A DNA stretch of 28,976 bases. Source: an uncultured Prochlorococcus sp. GTDB lineage: Bacteria; Cyanobacteriota; Cyanobacteriia; PCC-6307; Cyanobiaceae. The notes under the pieces are model-generated. The model saw only the letters and a list, made by a program, of their open reading frames with translations. It did not search any database and was not told the DNA's origin. Location: NCBI GenBank assembly GCA_902572675.1, contig CACGGY010000005.1, positions 1-28,976 on the forward strand. The letters run 5' to 3'. The position numbers were made by a program, and so were the translations under genes. Positions 8,023 to 17,034 of the stretch are shown piece by piece (positions within the stretch are counted from its first letter, which is position 1; each line of letters starts with the position of its first letter).

Positions 8023-8679
8023 ATGGGAAACATTACAGCAAAACTTGTAAAAGATCTTAGAGATAAGACTGGTGCAGGAATGATGGATTGCAAAAAAGCA
8101 CTTAACGAAACTGATGGAAATATTGATAAAGCTTTGGAATGGTTAAGAAAGAAAGGCATAGCCAGTGCTGAAAAGAAATCAGGAAGAGTTGCGGCTGAAG
8201 GTTCAATTGGTAGTTACATTCATACTGGATCAAGAGTTGGAGTTCTACTAGAGTTGAATTGTGAAACTGATTTTGTTGCGAGAGGTGATATTTTCCAATC
8301 TCTGTTGAAGGATGTTTCAATGCAAGTAGCAGCCTGCCCAAATGTTGAGTATGTTTCAATTGATGAAATACCCGAAGATGTTGTAGAAAAAGAAAAGCAG
8401 ATAGAAATGGGGAGAGATGATTTATCTGGAAAACCAGAACAAATTAAAGAAAAAATAGTTGAAGGGAGAATTGCGAAAAGACTTAATGAGCTTGTTTTGC
8501 TTTCACAACCTTATATTAAAGATAGTTCTCTTACTGTTGAGGATCTAGTTAAACAAGCAGCAGCAAAAATCGGGGAAAATATCAAAGTAAGACGTTTTAC
8601 AAGATATACATTGGGTGAAGGTATCGAAAAAAATCAGATGGACTTCGCTGAAGAGGTTGCATCAATGCAATCAAATTAG
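8023..8679 (+). CDS. tsf: Translation elongation factor Ts
   Basis: A 218-residue EF-Ts, the GDP/GTP exchange factor for EF-Tu. The N-terminal UBA-like domain has VKDLRDKTGAGMMDCKKAL, followed by the ALEWLRKKGIASAEKK segment that contacts EF-Tu. Then comes the core domain with GSYIHTGSRVGVLLELNCET and DFVARG. The C-terminal part (KIGENIKVRRFTRYTLGEG) is complete, and the size fits the shorter bacterial form with one core repeat. The gene directly follows rpsB, and a TTG-started hypothetical ORF begins 13 bases after its stop. Confidence 0.98.
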   Translation: MGNITAKLVKDLRDKTGAGMMDCKKALNETDGNIDKALEWLRKKGIASAEKKSGRVAAEGSIGSYIHTGSRVGVLLELNCETDFVARGDIFQSLLKDVSMQVAACPNVEYVSIDEIPEDVVEKEKQIEMGRDDLSGKPEQIKEKIVEGRIAKRLNELVLLSQPYIKDSSLTVEDLVKQAAAKIGENIKVRRFTRYTLGEGIEKNQMDFAEEVASMQSN

Positions 8680-8692
8680 TCGCTAGAATGAT

Positions 8693-9232
8693 TTGAATAA
8701 TTCCAATAATTACTTAGACATAAATAAAATTAATACTCAATTAGAGAGAGCAGACATACAAAAAAGAGTATTAATTAGAAATATCTATAGGGAATATGAA
8801 CTTTATCTTAATATCGTTAGAGATCTACTTTATATCTCTGTAGAAAAAGGGCTTAACCAAATTTATAGTTATCCAACAAATAATGATAATTTCTTAAATG
8901 AAAAACAATTTTTCAGTCTCTTTGAAAAAAAAATAAGTAGGCTTATTAATACGAATTTGCCCTTATTAACTGTAGAACAATTGCAAATAAATGAAAATGA
9001 AAAAAATATAAATAAGGAAATTAATTTTAATAGATTAGATAGTTCCATAAAAAAAAAGGATGACCAAAAAGAAAACTTTGAATATGAAGATGGTTTCCAA
9101 TTAGAAGAACCCATTCTGTTCGAGATTAGTAATGATGTTTCAAATACTTCTGAATATTATCAAGCTGATAATAAAGAGAAATTCGCGTCAATTGATTTAG
9201 ATAATAACGACCATGATTACTTTTTTATCTAA
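8693..9232 (+). CDS. Hypothetical protein, possible 5' half of a frameshifted gene
   Basis: A 179-codon frame starting at TTG 8693, 13 bases after tsf; the nearby ATG at 8688 stops after two codons in another frame. I do not recognise the family. The first about 100 residues look helical and Asn/Lys rich. The rest is acidic and low in complexity (DDQKENFEYEDGFQLEEP). It ends DHDYFFI just after a run of six T at 9221-9226. With five T the frame would pass straight into the next ORF, giving one protein of about 358 residues. So this may be the front part of a single gene rather than a separate one. It lies between tsf and recG in the same direction. Confidence 0.6.
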   Translation: MNNSNNYLDINKINTQLERADIQKRVLIRNIYREYELYLNIVRDLLYISVEKGLNQIYSYPTNNDNFLNEKQFFSLFEKKISRLINTNLPLLTVEQLQINENEKNINKEINFNRLDSSIKKKDDQKENFEYEDGFQLEEPILFEISNDVSNTSEYYQADNKEKFASIDLDNNDHDYFFI

Positions 9233-9770
9233 TAACAATCTTATTGAAAATACAGGAGTTGAAAAACAATTTATTTCCTCCCTTCTTGAATTAATAGGTG
9301 AAGTAAAGGTTGAAAATGTAAGACATTCAGAAAAAGAAAATATCAATCAAATGGAGAGTTCACCCAAAAATCAGATTCTTAAAAATTTTGATTTAATAGA
9401 CAAATCGTTGGAAAATTTACTATTGAATCTTTCATATAAGATTAACCAAGAATTATTTAAGGTCAATCTAATAAAAAAGATGATATCTAAAGATTCCTTT
9501 GATTACTTAATTACCAAAAATTTGATGATAAAACATCCATATCCTTTTGTTATTAATTTCGAATTCAACTTAAATCGGTCATCATTAAAAGTTAATGATC
9601 TTCCAAGTTTTATTTTCTTTAATATATCTATTGTTGAGTTAGAGTTTCAAAATTTAAATCTTTCTATTCAAAGGAATAAAATAAATGAGCTAAAAAATCA
9701 ATTTCAGCGTTTGATTAAAAAAGAGACATACTGGGGTCAAAAAGAAATAACTTTTAATAAAATACGTTGA
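9213..9770 (+). CDS. Hypothetical protein, possible 3' half of the same gene
   Basis: A 185-codon frame from ATG 9213 that overlaps the previous ORF by 20 bases; a stop at 9198-9200 closes the frame just upstream. I do not recognise a family. The N-terminal part is charged and the C-terminal part looks mixed alpha/beta (YPFVINFEFNLNRSSLKVND, then SFIFFNISIVELEF). There is no signal peptide or membrane segment. Removing one T from the T6 run at 9221-9226 joins it in frame to the ORF before it. Either the two are overlapping, coupled genes, or one gene is broken by a homopolymer error. recG follows after 21 bases. Confidence 0.6.
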   Translation: MITFLSNNNLIENTGVEKQFISSLLELIGEVKVENVRHSEKENINQMESSPKNQILKNFDLIDKSLENLLLNLSYKINQELFKVNLIKKMISKDSFDYLITKNLMIKHPYPFVINFEFNLNRSSLKVNDLPSFIFFNISIVELEFQNLNLSIQRNKINELKNQFQRLIKKETYWGQKEITFNKIR

Positions 9771-9791
9771 AAAAATAACTCTTTTTCAAAT

Positions 9792-12251
9792 TTGACTATT
9801 AGCGGGCAAAACAATAATAAATTAATTAAAGATTGGATAAGACCTCTTCAAAAGTCTCTAACTATTGAAACTGAAAACAAATTTATTAATACTCTGGGAA
9901 GAGAAAAATATTTTAGTGATTATTTGCATGAATCATTGAAAAAACTAGATTATCTAAATCTCTCAGACGAATATTTGAAGATATTTAATGAATTTTCCAA
10001 AAAATTTAATAACTATAATAAATTAGATGAGAATCAAAGAAAAAGGTTAATTATAGATACAAGAAAAAATCTTTATAAACTTGGTAAAACTTTAGAAATT
10101 GAAAATTACAGTAGTATTTCTAATAAAGTTATTCTGCATAAAGCCTATTCAGGTTTGTCTTTTGATTCAGATATTTCATTAATTAAAAATGTAGGAAAAG
10201 TTTATAAAAATAAGCTTAATGAATTAGGGATTTTTCATATAAAGGATCTAATTAATTATTTCCCGCGAACATATCTAGACTATACAAATAGAGTTAAGAT
10301 AAGGAACCTAAAACCAGATAATTTATATACGTGCATCGCAAGTCTTAAAAGATTTTATATGCATAAGAGTAAAAAGAATAATAATTTATCAATAATGAAT
10401 TTTGTAGTTTCTGATGAAACGTCTTCAATAAAGGTTACGAAATTTTTTATAGGAAGAAGATTTAGATCTTACTCCTTCTTTGCAACTCAAAAATCTTTGT
10501 ATACTCCTGGCACCAAATTAGCAATTTCCGGTAAAGTTAAAATGACAGAATATGGAAAAACTTTTGTAGATCCTCAGATTGAAATTCTAAAGGATAACAA
10601 TGATAATTTTAATTTTTCAGGAAAAATATTACCCTTGTATTCATTAGGTGAATCAGTATCAAATATGAGTTTTATAAAACTTATGAAAAATGTACTAATT
10701 TATGCAAAGCAATATCCAGAAATTTTAAATAAAAAGCAACTTGATTCATTATCCCTATTATCAAAAGGAGAGTCTTTGATTAATATTCATTTTCCACCAA
10801 CTCAACAGGCACTTGTTGAGTCAAAAAAACGTTTGGTTTTTGATGAGTTGTTCTTACTGCAAATAAAGTTCCTGCTTAGAAAAAGAAAGACACAAAAAAA
10901 TGTATCTGCCCAACAATTACCTCAAAAGAAATCTTTACTAAAAGAATTTTTAGAAACCTTCCCTTTTGAATTAACAAAATCTCAAGTAAATGTTTTAAAT
11001 GAAATTAAGAATGATTTATCTAATCCCGCGCCAATGTCTAGATTGCTTCAGGGAGATGTAGGAAGTGGTAAAACTATAATTGCAATAGCATCTCTTTTAA
11101 TTGTCATTGAAAAAAATCTGCAGGGTGCATTTATGGTCCCAACTGAGGTATTAGCAGAACAACATTATAAAAATTTATTAAAATATTTGCCCCCCCTTTT
11201 AGTTTCTGTTGAACTTCTGACTGGGAATACTCCCCAAAAAAAGAGAAAAGAAATTCTCTCGAATTTGAAAAATGGATTAGTTGATATTATCGTTGGTACT
11301 CATGCATTATTTGAGGATAAAGTCATCTTTAATTCATTAGGGATGGTCGTAATTGATGAACAACATAGGTTTGGAGTAACTCAAAGAAATAGATTACTTA
11401 ATAAAGGAGAAAATACTAATTTGTTATCAATGACAGCAACACCAATTCCAAGAACTCTTGCTCTTTCCATTTATGGTGATTTAGATATAAGTCAAATTAC
11501 AGAACTTCCTCCCGGGAGAATTCCTATAACTACAAAAATTATTGCAGAAGATGATTTGACTAACTTGTTCAAGATTGTTAAGGATGAAATCAACAAAGGA
11601 AAGCAAGCTTATGTGATTTTGCCACTTATAGAAGATTCAGAAAAAATGAATTTAAGCTCGGCAAAGAAAACATTCAAACATTTATCAGAAGAGGTCTTTT
11701 TTAACAAAAAAGTTGGATTATTACATGGCAAATTAAGTTCACAAGAAAAGAATGAAGTAATTAATTCTTTTTTAAAGAATAAAATTAATATATTGGTTTC
11801 AACCACAGTAATTGAGGTTGGCATTGATGTGCCTAACGCCACAATTATGATTATTTATAATTCGGACAGATTTGGATTGTCCCAGTTACATCAATTAAGG
11901 GGGAGAGTTGGTAGAGGATCAACAAAATCTTTTTGTTATCTGGTAACCCCCGATAAATATGGATTAGATAATAAAAGACTTTGTGTTTTGCAAAAATCTA
12001 ATGATGGCTTTTATATCGCTGAAAAAGACTTGGAACTTAGAGGACCAGGCCAGATTTTAGGATATAGACAATCCGGATTGCCTGATTTTGTACTGGACAA
12101 TTTACCTAACAATAAATTTCTGATTGATAAGGCTCGTGAAGAGGCTATTAAGATTGTTAGTGATGATCCCAATTTAAAAGAAAATATTGTTTTAAGGAAT
12201 ATACTTTTTGATAATTCTGATAATAAATTCATTCACGATTTCTTAAATTGA
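9792..12251 (+). CDS. recG: ATP-dependent DNA helicase RecG
   Basis: An 819-residue RecG, which remodels stalled replication forks and branch-migrates Holliday junctions. An N-terminal extension of about 120 residues precedes the wedge/OB domain (IKNVGKVYKNKLNELGIFHI, then INYFPRTYLDY), a form common in cyanobacteria. The helicase core has Walker A GDVGSGKT at 421-428, the DEQH box at 522-525 in VVIDEQHRFGVTQR, motif III SMTATPIPRTLALS near 546, and motif VI QLRGRVGRG. The RecG-specific LRGPGQILGYRQSG segment follows. The start is TTG at 9792; the frame is closed upstream at 9768 and holds no ATG between, so TTG is the best choice. It is the last gene of the tsf-side run. Confidence 0.96.
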   Translation: MTISGQNNNKLIKDWIRPLQKSLTIETENKFINTLGREKYFSDYLHESLKKLDYLNLSDEYLKIFNEFSKKFNNYNKLDENQRKRLIIDTRKNLYKLGKTLEIENYSSISNKVILHKAYSGLSFDSDISLIKNVGKVYKNKLNELGIFHIKDLINYFPRTYLDYTNRVKIRNLKPDNLYTCIASLKRFYMHKSKKNNNLSIMNFVVSDETSSIKVTKFFIGRRFRSYSFFATQKSLYTPGTKLAISGKVKMTEYGKTFVDPQIEILKDNNDNFNFSGKILPLYSLGESVSNMSFIKLMKNVLIYAKQYPEILNKKQLDSLSLLSKGESLINIHFPPTQQALVESKKRLVFDELFLLQIKFLLRKRKTQKNVSAQQLPQKKSLLKEFLETFPFELTKSQVNVLNEIKNDLSNPAPMSRLLQGDVGSGKTIIAIASLLIVIEKNLQGAFMVPTEVLAEQHYKNLLKYLPPLLVSVELLTGNTPQKKRKEILSNLKNGLVDIIVGTHALFEDKVIFNSLGMVVIDEQHRFGVTQRNRLLNKGENTNLLSMTATPIPRTLALSIYGDLDISQITELPPGRIPITTKIIAEDDLTNLFKIVKDEINKGKQAYVILPLIEDSEKMNLSSAKKTFKHLSEEVFFNKKVGLLHGKLSSQEKNEVINSFLKNKINILVSTTVIEVGIDVPNATIMIIYNSDRFGLSQLHQLRGRVGRGSTKSFCYLVTPDKYGLDNKRLCVLQKSNDGFYIAEKDLELRGPGQILGYRQSGLPDFVLDNLPNNKFLIDKAREEAIKIVSDDPNLKENIVLRNILFDNSDNKFIHDFLN

Positions 12252-12308
12252 AAACTATCGTTGAAATTTTTGATATATATGTCACCATAAATCAATTGCA
12301 AATTTCAA

Positions 12309-12992
12309 TTGAAAATTTGGAATAAAATACCAATTAAAGATAATGGAGATAAATTAATAGCTATACCTAGCTGCCTAAAGTTTTTAGATCCCCACCCTTA
12401 CTTTCATTTAGGAGCCCCTTACAAAGATAAAACTTCTATTTGGAAATTAAGAGAGGAGGTTGTAAACAGATTATTAAAAGTAAATGATTATTTGCTATCA
12501 AAGAGTAGTTTTAACCTTTTAATTTATGACAGTTGGCGACCTTTAGAAGTCCAGGAATTTATGTTTAAAAGAGCATTTTTATTAGAGTGTGAAAAATCTG
12601 ATATTGATATTTCTCTTGAAAATATAAAATCATATCCATCTATTTTAAAAAAAGTTGAAAAATTTTGGGCATATCCTTCTCATGACACTAGGTGTCCTCC
12701 CCCTCATTCAACTGGGGGTGCATTGGATGTTTGTTTATCAGATAAAGACGGAAATCTTGTTGAAATGGGAAGCATGGTTGATCAAATGGACGAGACCTCA
12801 AATCCTTATTTTTATGCAAATATTAAGAATGAAGGAGCAATTATTTGGAATAGTAGAAGAAATTTATTAAGGGAAATTATGACTAAATTCGGATTTGCTC
12901 AACATCCTAATGAATGGTGGCATTTTAGTTATGGTGATCAATTATGGGCTTGGAAGAATAAAAAAGCAAATGCCCTCTATGGAAAAATTTAA
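12309..12992 (+). CDS. VanX-like D-alanyl-D-alanine dipeptidase (M15D)
   Basis: A 227-residue zinc dipeptidase of the VanX/DdpX group, which cleaves free D-Ala-D-Ala or related cell-wall dipeptides. Zinc ligands are H133 and D140 in HSTGGALDV and H205 in EWWHFSYGD; the catalytic base is E202, and R77 in YDSWRPLEVQ matches the VanX arginine. No vanA or vanH partner is nearby, so a role in peptidoglycan peptide recycling or turnover is more likely than antibiotic resistance. The start is TTG at 12309; upstream the frame is closed at 12288-12290 with no ATG. No signal peptide is visible, so it is probably cytoplasmic. Its stop lies three bases from the end of the convergent sulfite reductase gene. 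Confidence 0.88.
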   Translation: MKIWNKIPIKDNGDKLIAIPSCLKFLDPHPYFHLGAPYKDKTSIWKLREEVVNRLLKVNDYLLSKSSFNLLIYDSWRPLEVQEFMFKRAFLLECEKSDIDISLENIKSYPSILKKVEKFWAYPSHDTRCPPPHSTGGALDVCLSDKDGNLVEMGSMVDQMDETSNPYFYANIKNEGAIIWNSRRNLLREIMTKFGFAQHPNEWWHFSYGDQLWAWKNKKANALYGKI

Positions 12993-12995
12993 ATT

Positions 12996-14783
12996 CTATT
13001 GATTTTCATTTAGTAAATTTAATATAAAATTTTCATCTTGAGTATTTATAAAATCTCCGAAATCCAAATCCAAATTACTCTTCCAATTATCAAATAATGG
13101 TTGAAGAGTTTTTTCTAAATCGTTAAGCTCCATTCTTTGTAAAAAAGGTTTAGCAAGCCTTTGTAGATTTTTACTTCCCCCCAACCATAATTGGTATTTG
13201 TTTTGCCCACTTCCAACAAGTGCTAATTCGGCCATATATGGCCTGGTACATCCATTCGGACATCCTGTCATTCTGAATAATATTGTCTTTTGTATTTTTA
13301 GATCTAATAGTAAATTTTCAATCCTTTTTAGTACATCAGGTAATATTCTTTCAGCTTCAGTCATTGCAAGACCACAAAGTGGTAAAGCAGGACAAGCTAA
13401 AGCGTGTCTTTGTATCTCATTGATGTTTTCTAAATTTTCGTATCCAATTTTTGATAGAGATTTTTGGATTTCACCTTTGTTTTTATTTGGGATATTACAA
13501 AGTAAAATATCTTGATTAGGTGTGAGCCTTAAATCTAAATTATATTTTTTAACAATACTTGTGATGGTATTCTTCTTCTCTCCAGATAATCTTCCTGATA
13601 ATAAAGGTAAACCTACGAAATGGGAGGTTTTATTTTGTTTATGCCAACCTAGGTAATCAATAAGAACCTTATCAGGTTCTTTTCTGATTTTTTTAATTTC
13701 TTTTTTGAAATATTTATCAGAAAGTATCTTTTTGAACCATTTAATACCTTTTCTATGAAGAAGATATTTCATCCTTGAATTTTTTCTTGATTTTCTATCA
13801 CCATAATCTCTTTGAATAGCCACAATGCTTTGTATTAATTCATAAATATCAGGTTCTTCAACATATCCAAGTGGATCTGCAATTCTTGCAAAGGTCTCCT
13901 CATTATTATGTGTACGACCCATACCACCTCCAACATAGAAGTTGCATCCTTCTAAGTTTCCCTCTTTAGAAGTAAAGGCAACTATTCCTATGTCATTGGT
14001 AAGAAGATCAACAGAATTGTCCCCAGGAACTGTCACGGCACATTTGAATTTTCTGGGTAAATAAGTTGAACCATAAAGAGGTTCATCTTTTATTCCACTA
14101 AAAACATTATCTTTAAATTGGAGCTTCCTAATTGCTTCAATATCTGCATCAGGCTTTATGGTGTACTCTAAATCTCCATCAGCCCAAAGTTCTAAAAAAG
14201 TGCCTTGGCCAGCCATTGGGGTAAGAAGATCTGCAACTTTTTTTGCCAATGCTCTTGCAATATTGTAATCTGGCAAATCAAATGGAGCCGCAGGGGCCAT
14301 AACATTTCTATTAATGTCTCCACATGCAGCTAATGTGGAGCCCATTGAATTTACAATTGTTTGAATTACTTCCTTTAGGTTCTCCTTTCTGATTCCATGC
14401 ATTTGAAAAGCTTGTCTTGTAGTGGCCCTAAGTGTTCCATTACCTAGTTTGTCAGATAATTCATCTAATGCTAAAAATAATTTCCCAGGGACTTCTCCGC
14501 CGGGATTTCTTAACCTAAGCATCATTTGCCAATCTTTACTTTTTCCGGGCCTTCTATTTTCCCTGTTATCTTGTTGATAGCTACCATGAAATTTTAATAA
14601 CTGAACTGCATCATTAGTAAAATGATCACTTTCATTCATTAATTCTGAAGAAAGTGGTTCCTTAAGAAATTGGCTACTTTTTTTAAAATTTTCAAATTTA
14701 GAGACTTCAAGTCCATTTGCTAAACAAACAGTCTCTTCCTTTGCAGAATCTTTTTTCTTTTTTACTTTCTCAACCTTGATCAA
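12996..14783 (-). CDS. sir: Ferredoxin-dependent sulfite reductase
   Basis: A 595-residue siroheme and 4Fe-4S enzyme that reduces sulfite to sulfide in assimilation, with electrons from ferredoxin. The cluster ligands are C464 and C470 (ACPALPLCG, CX5C) and C508 and C512 (TGCPNGC, CX3C). The N-terminal half has QLLKFHGSYQQDNRENRRPG and RATTRQAFQMHGI, which bind siroheme phosphates and sulfite in this family. These features fit sulfite reductase better than the related ferredoxin-nitrite reductase, which usually lacks the early HGSYQQD form. The first 30 residues are rich in Lys and not conserved. It is transcribed away from glyS across an 87-base gap, which must hold both promoters. Confidence 0.94.
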   Translation of the reverse strand: MIKVEKVKKKKDSAKEETVCLANGLEVSKFENFKKSSQFLKEPLSSELMNESDHFTNDAVQLLKFHGSYQQDNRENRRPGKSKDWQMMLRLRNPGGEVPGKLFLALDELSDKLGNGTLRATTRQAFQMHGIRKENLKEVIQTIVNSMGSTLAACGDINRNVMAPAAPFDLPDYNIARALAKKVADLLTPMAGQGTFLELWADGDLEYTIKPDADIEAIRKLQFKDNVFSGIKDEPLYGSTYLPRKFKCAVTVPGDNSVDLLTNDIGIVAFTSKEGNLEGCNFYVGGGMGRTHNNEETFARIADPLGYVEEPDIYELIQSIVAIQRDYGDRKSRKNSRMKYLLHRKGIKWFKKILSDKYFKKEIKKIRKEPDKVLIDYLGWHKQNKTSHFVGLPLLSGRLSGEKKNTITSIVKKYNLDLRLTPNQDILLCNIPNKNKGEIQKSLSKIGYENLENINEIQRHALACPALPLCGLAMTEAERILPDVLKRIENLLLDLKIQKTILFRMTGCPNGCTRPYMAELALVGSGQNKYQLWLGGSKNLQRLAKPFLQRMELNDLEKTLQPLFDNWKSNLDLDFGDFINTQDENFILNLLNENQ

Positions 14784-14870
14784 AGGACCATAACATATCT
14801 CTTTTTATACATTAGCGAAAAGCTTATTTAACTGGTAGTAAATTATAGTAAGTGAAGTCATATTTTTTTC

Positions 14871-17034
14871 TTGTCTAAATATTTACTTGAAATAGGAACA
14901 GAAGAGTTGCCCGCAAAATTTTCTCATTCTGTTCTAGAGCAATTTAAATCTCTAATAGAATTTGAATTGGATAAAAGGTTAATCAAATTCGAACAAATAG
15001 TTGTTACCTCCACACCAAGGAGGATAGTTCTACTTCTTGAAGGTTTAGTTGATTATGCAGAAGATAAGATAATAGAAAGAAAAGGGCCTAAAGCAAATTT
15101 AGCTTATTTAAATGGATGTCCTACTAATGCGGCTTTAGGATTTGCTAATAGCTTAGATATAGATGTAGGTGAGCTAGAAATAAAAAACACAGAAAAGGGT
15201 GATTTTGTCTTTGGAAAGAAAATTGAGAAAGGACTTTCAACAAAAATTTCTTTGTCTTCGATTATCCCAAAATTAGTAAAGAGTCTTCAAGGTCCTCGAT
15301 TTATGAAATGGGGGGGGTGGGAATATAAAATTTTCTAGACCTATTAGGTGGATTGCTTCTATTTATAATGATGAAATTCTTGATTTTGAATTTGATGAAT
15401 GTGATCCAAAAATCAAAATAAGTAATATAACAAAAAGTCATAGATTAATTAATCAAGTTTTAGAAGTTCAGAATCCTGATGAATTTTTTGAATTATTGAA
15501 ACGAAATAGAGTAATAGCTATTCGAAAAGAAAGAAAAGAAAAAATTGAAAGTTTAATAAATCAGGCATCTAAATCTTTAAATCTGAAACCTGACCTTTCA
15601 GAAGGATTACTAAATGAACTAACTGATTTAGTTGAATGGCCAGACTTAATTATTGGCAAATTTAGTAATGAATTTCTTGATCTTCCGGTTGAAGTTCTCT
15701 CAACAGTTATGAAAATTCATCAGAGATACGTTCCTCTTTTATTTAAAAACAAAAGTTTTTCTAAACTAGATTTAAGCTCTGAAAAAAATATTAGTACAAC
15801 TTTCTGCGTTATTTCAAATGGTCTTGAAGAATCAAATAATAATATTGCTAAAGGGAATGAGAAAGTATTAAGGGCAAGGTTTTCAGATGCGAAGTTTTTC
15901 GTAGAAAGTGACAAAAAAGTTGCTTCAATAGAAAGAAATGAAAAGCTTAAATCTGTTTCATATTTAAAAGGACTTGGAAATATATTTCAGAGGGTAGAAA
16001 GGATAGAGGAAGTTACAAAAAAAATTCTTAAATTTTTAAATGATAAGTCTTTAGAAGAAAAAAAAATAATAGAAGCTGCTAAATACTGTAAAAACGACTT
16101 ATGTAGCGAAATTGTTTACGAATTCTCTGAGCTGCAAGGAATAATGGGTGGTAAATATCTTAAATATGAGGGATTTAGTGAGGATGTTTGCTTGGCTGTC
16201 GCTGAACATTATTTACCTTCTTTTTATAAAGATGCTTTACCCTCCACAAAATATGGTGCAATAATTTCCATAGCAGATAAGGTCGAAACTTTAATAAGTA
16301 TATTTATTTCTGGGAAACGTCCTAGTGGATCATCTGATCCTTATGCTTTAAGAAGAAATTTGAATGGAGTGATTAAAATAATTTGGGATTATGAACTTGA
16401 TTTACCTTTAGATAAATTATTCAAAGAACTTATTGATTTTTGGAAAATCGTATTTCCGAATTTAAACTTCTCAAGAGAAACCATACTTAATGATTTAAAT
16501 GAATTTTTAGTTCAAAGAATTGTTAGTCATCTAGAAGAAATATCACTAAGTAAAGAATTAATAAAGGCCGTTTGTTCTTCTGATGAATTGTCTCAAAAAA
16601 GAGTAATGAATATTGTTGATCTTAAAAATAGAATTAATTCTATTATCAATTTTAACGAAAAGGATAATTTTGTTGAAATCCAGAAAGTAATTACTAGGGT
16701 AAGCAAATTAGCAAATAAGAGTGATATTTCAAGAGACGTTCTCTCAACAAGAGATTTTGTAAACACAAAACTTTTTGAAAAAGATTGTGAATTCAAAGTT
16801 TTTAAATTTATTGGAGAATTAGAAAAACTTTTTTCAGAAGGTTATTGCAATTATTTGGAACTTCTAAATTTGTTTGAGATTAATGTAAACACTATCGAGG
16901 ATTTATTTGATAATGAAAAGGGAGTCCTAATAATGTCAGAGGATTTAAAAATAAGAAATAATAGACTCAATTTGTTGAGCTTAATTAGAAATTATTCTCT
17001 AAAAATTGCCGACTTTACACTTTTGAACTCTTAA
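14871..17034 (+). pseudogene. glyS: Glycyl-tRNA synthetase beta subunit, frameshifted as written
   Basis: Class II GlyRS beta subunit, partner of GlyQ (not in this window). From TTG at 14871 the frame begins MSKYLLEIGTEELPAKF and runs to PRFMKWGGWEYKIF, stopping at 15338. The rest of the protein continues one frame over. From 15322 it reads NIKFSRPIRWIASIY and stays open to 17034, with the HD-like EHYLPSF...ADKVETL and SGSSDPYALRRNLNGVI blocks intact. Reading seven instead of eight G at 15310-15317 restores one frame of 720 codons, the usual family size. A separate ATG at 15496 gives a 512-residue ORF but no natural N-terminus. Since glyS is essential, a sequencing or assembly error, or slippage rescue, is more likely than real loss. 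Its last 20 bases overlap the end of chlP on the other strand. Confidence 0.92.
15310..15317 (+). other. G8 homopolymer at the glyS frameshift
   Basis: Eight consecutive G in an AT-rich gene, followed by TGGG. One G fewer joins the two glyS frames as MKWGGGNIKFSRP. Such runs are prone to length errors in sequencing and to polymerase slippage, so this is the exact place to check. Confidence 0.9.

Noticed and set aside
12309..12992. Vancomycin-resistance gene
   Set aside because: The VanX motifs are real, but no vanH, vanA or regulator is nearby and the gene fits ordinary wall metabolism.
14835..14851. NtcA-like sites (GTA-N8-TAG and GTA-N8-TAA) between sir and glyS
   Set aside because: Each misses one conserved base of GTA-N8-TAC, and in AT-rich DNA such near matches are common.
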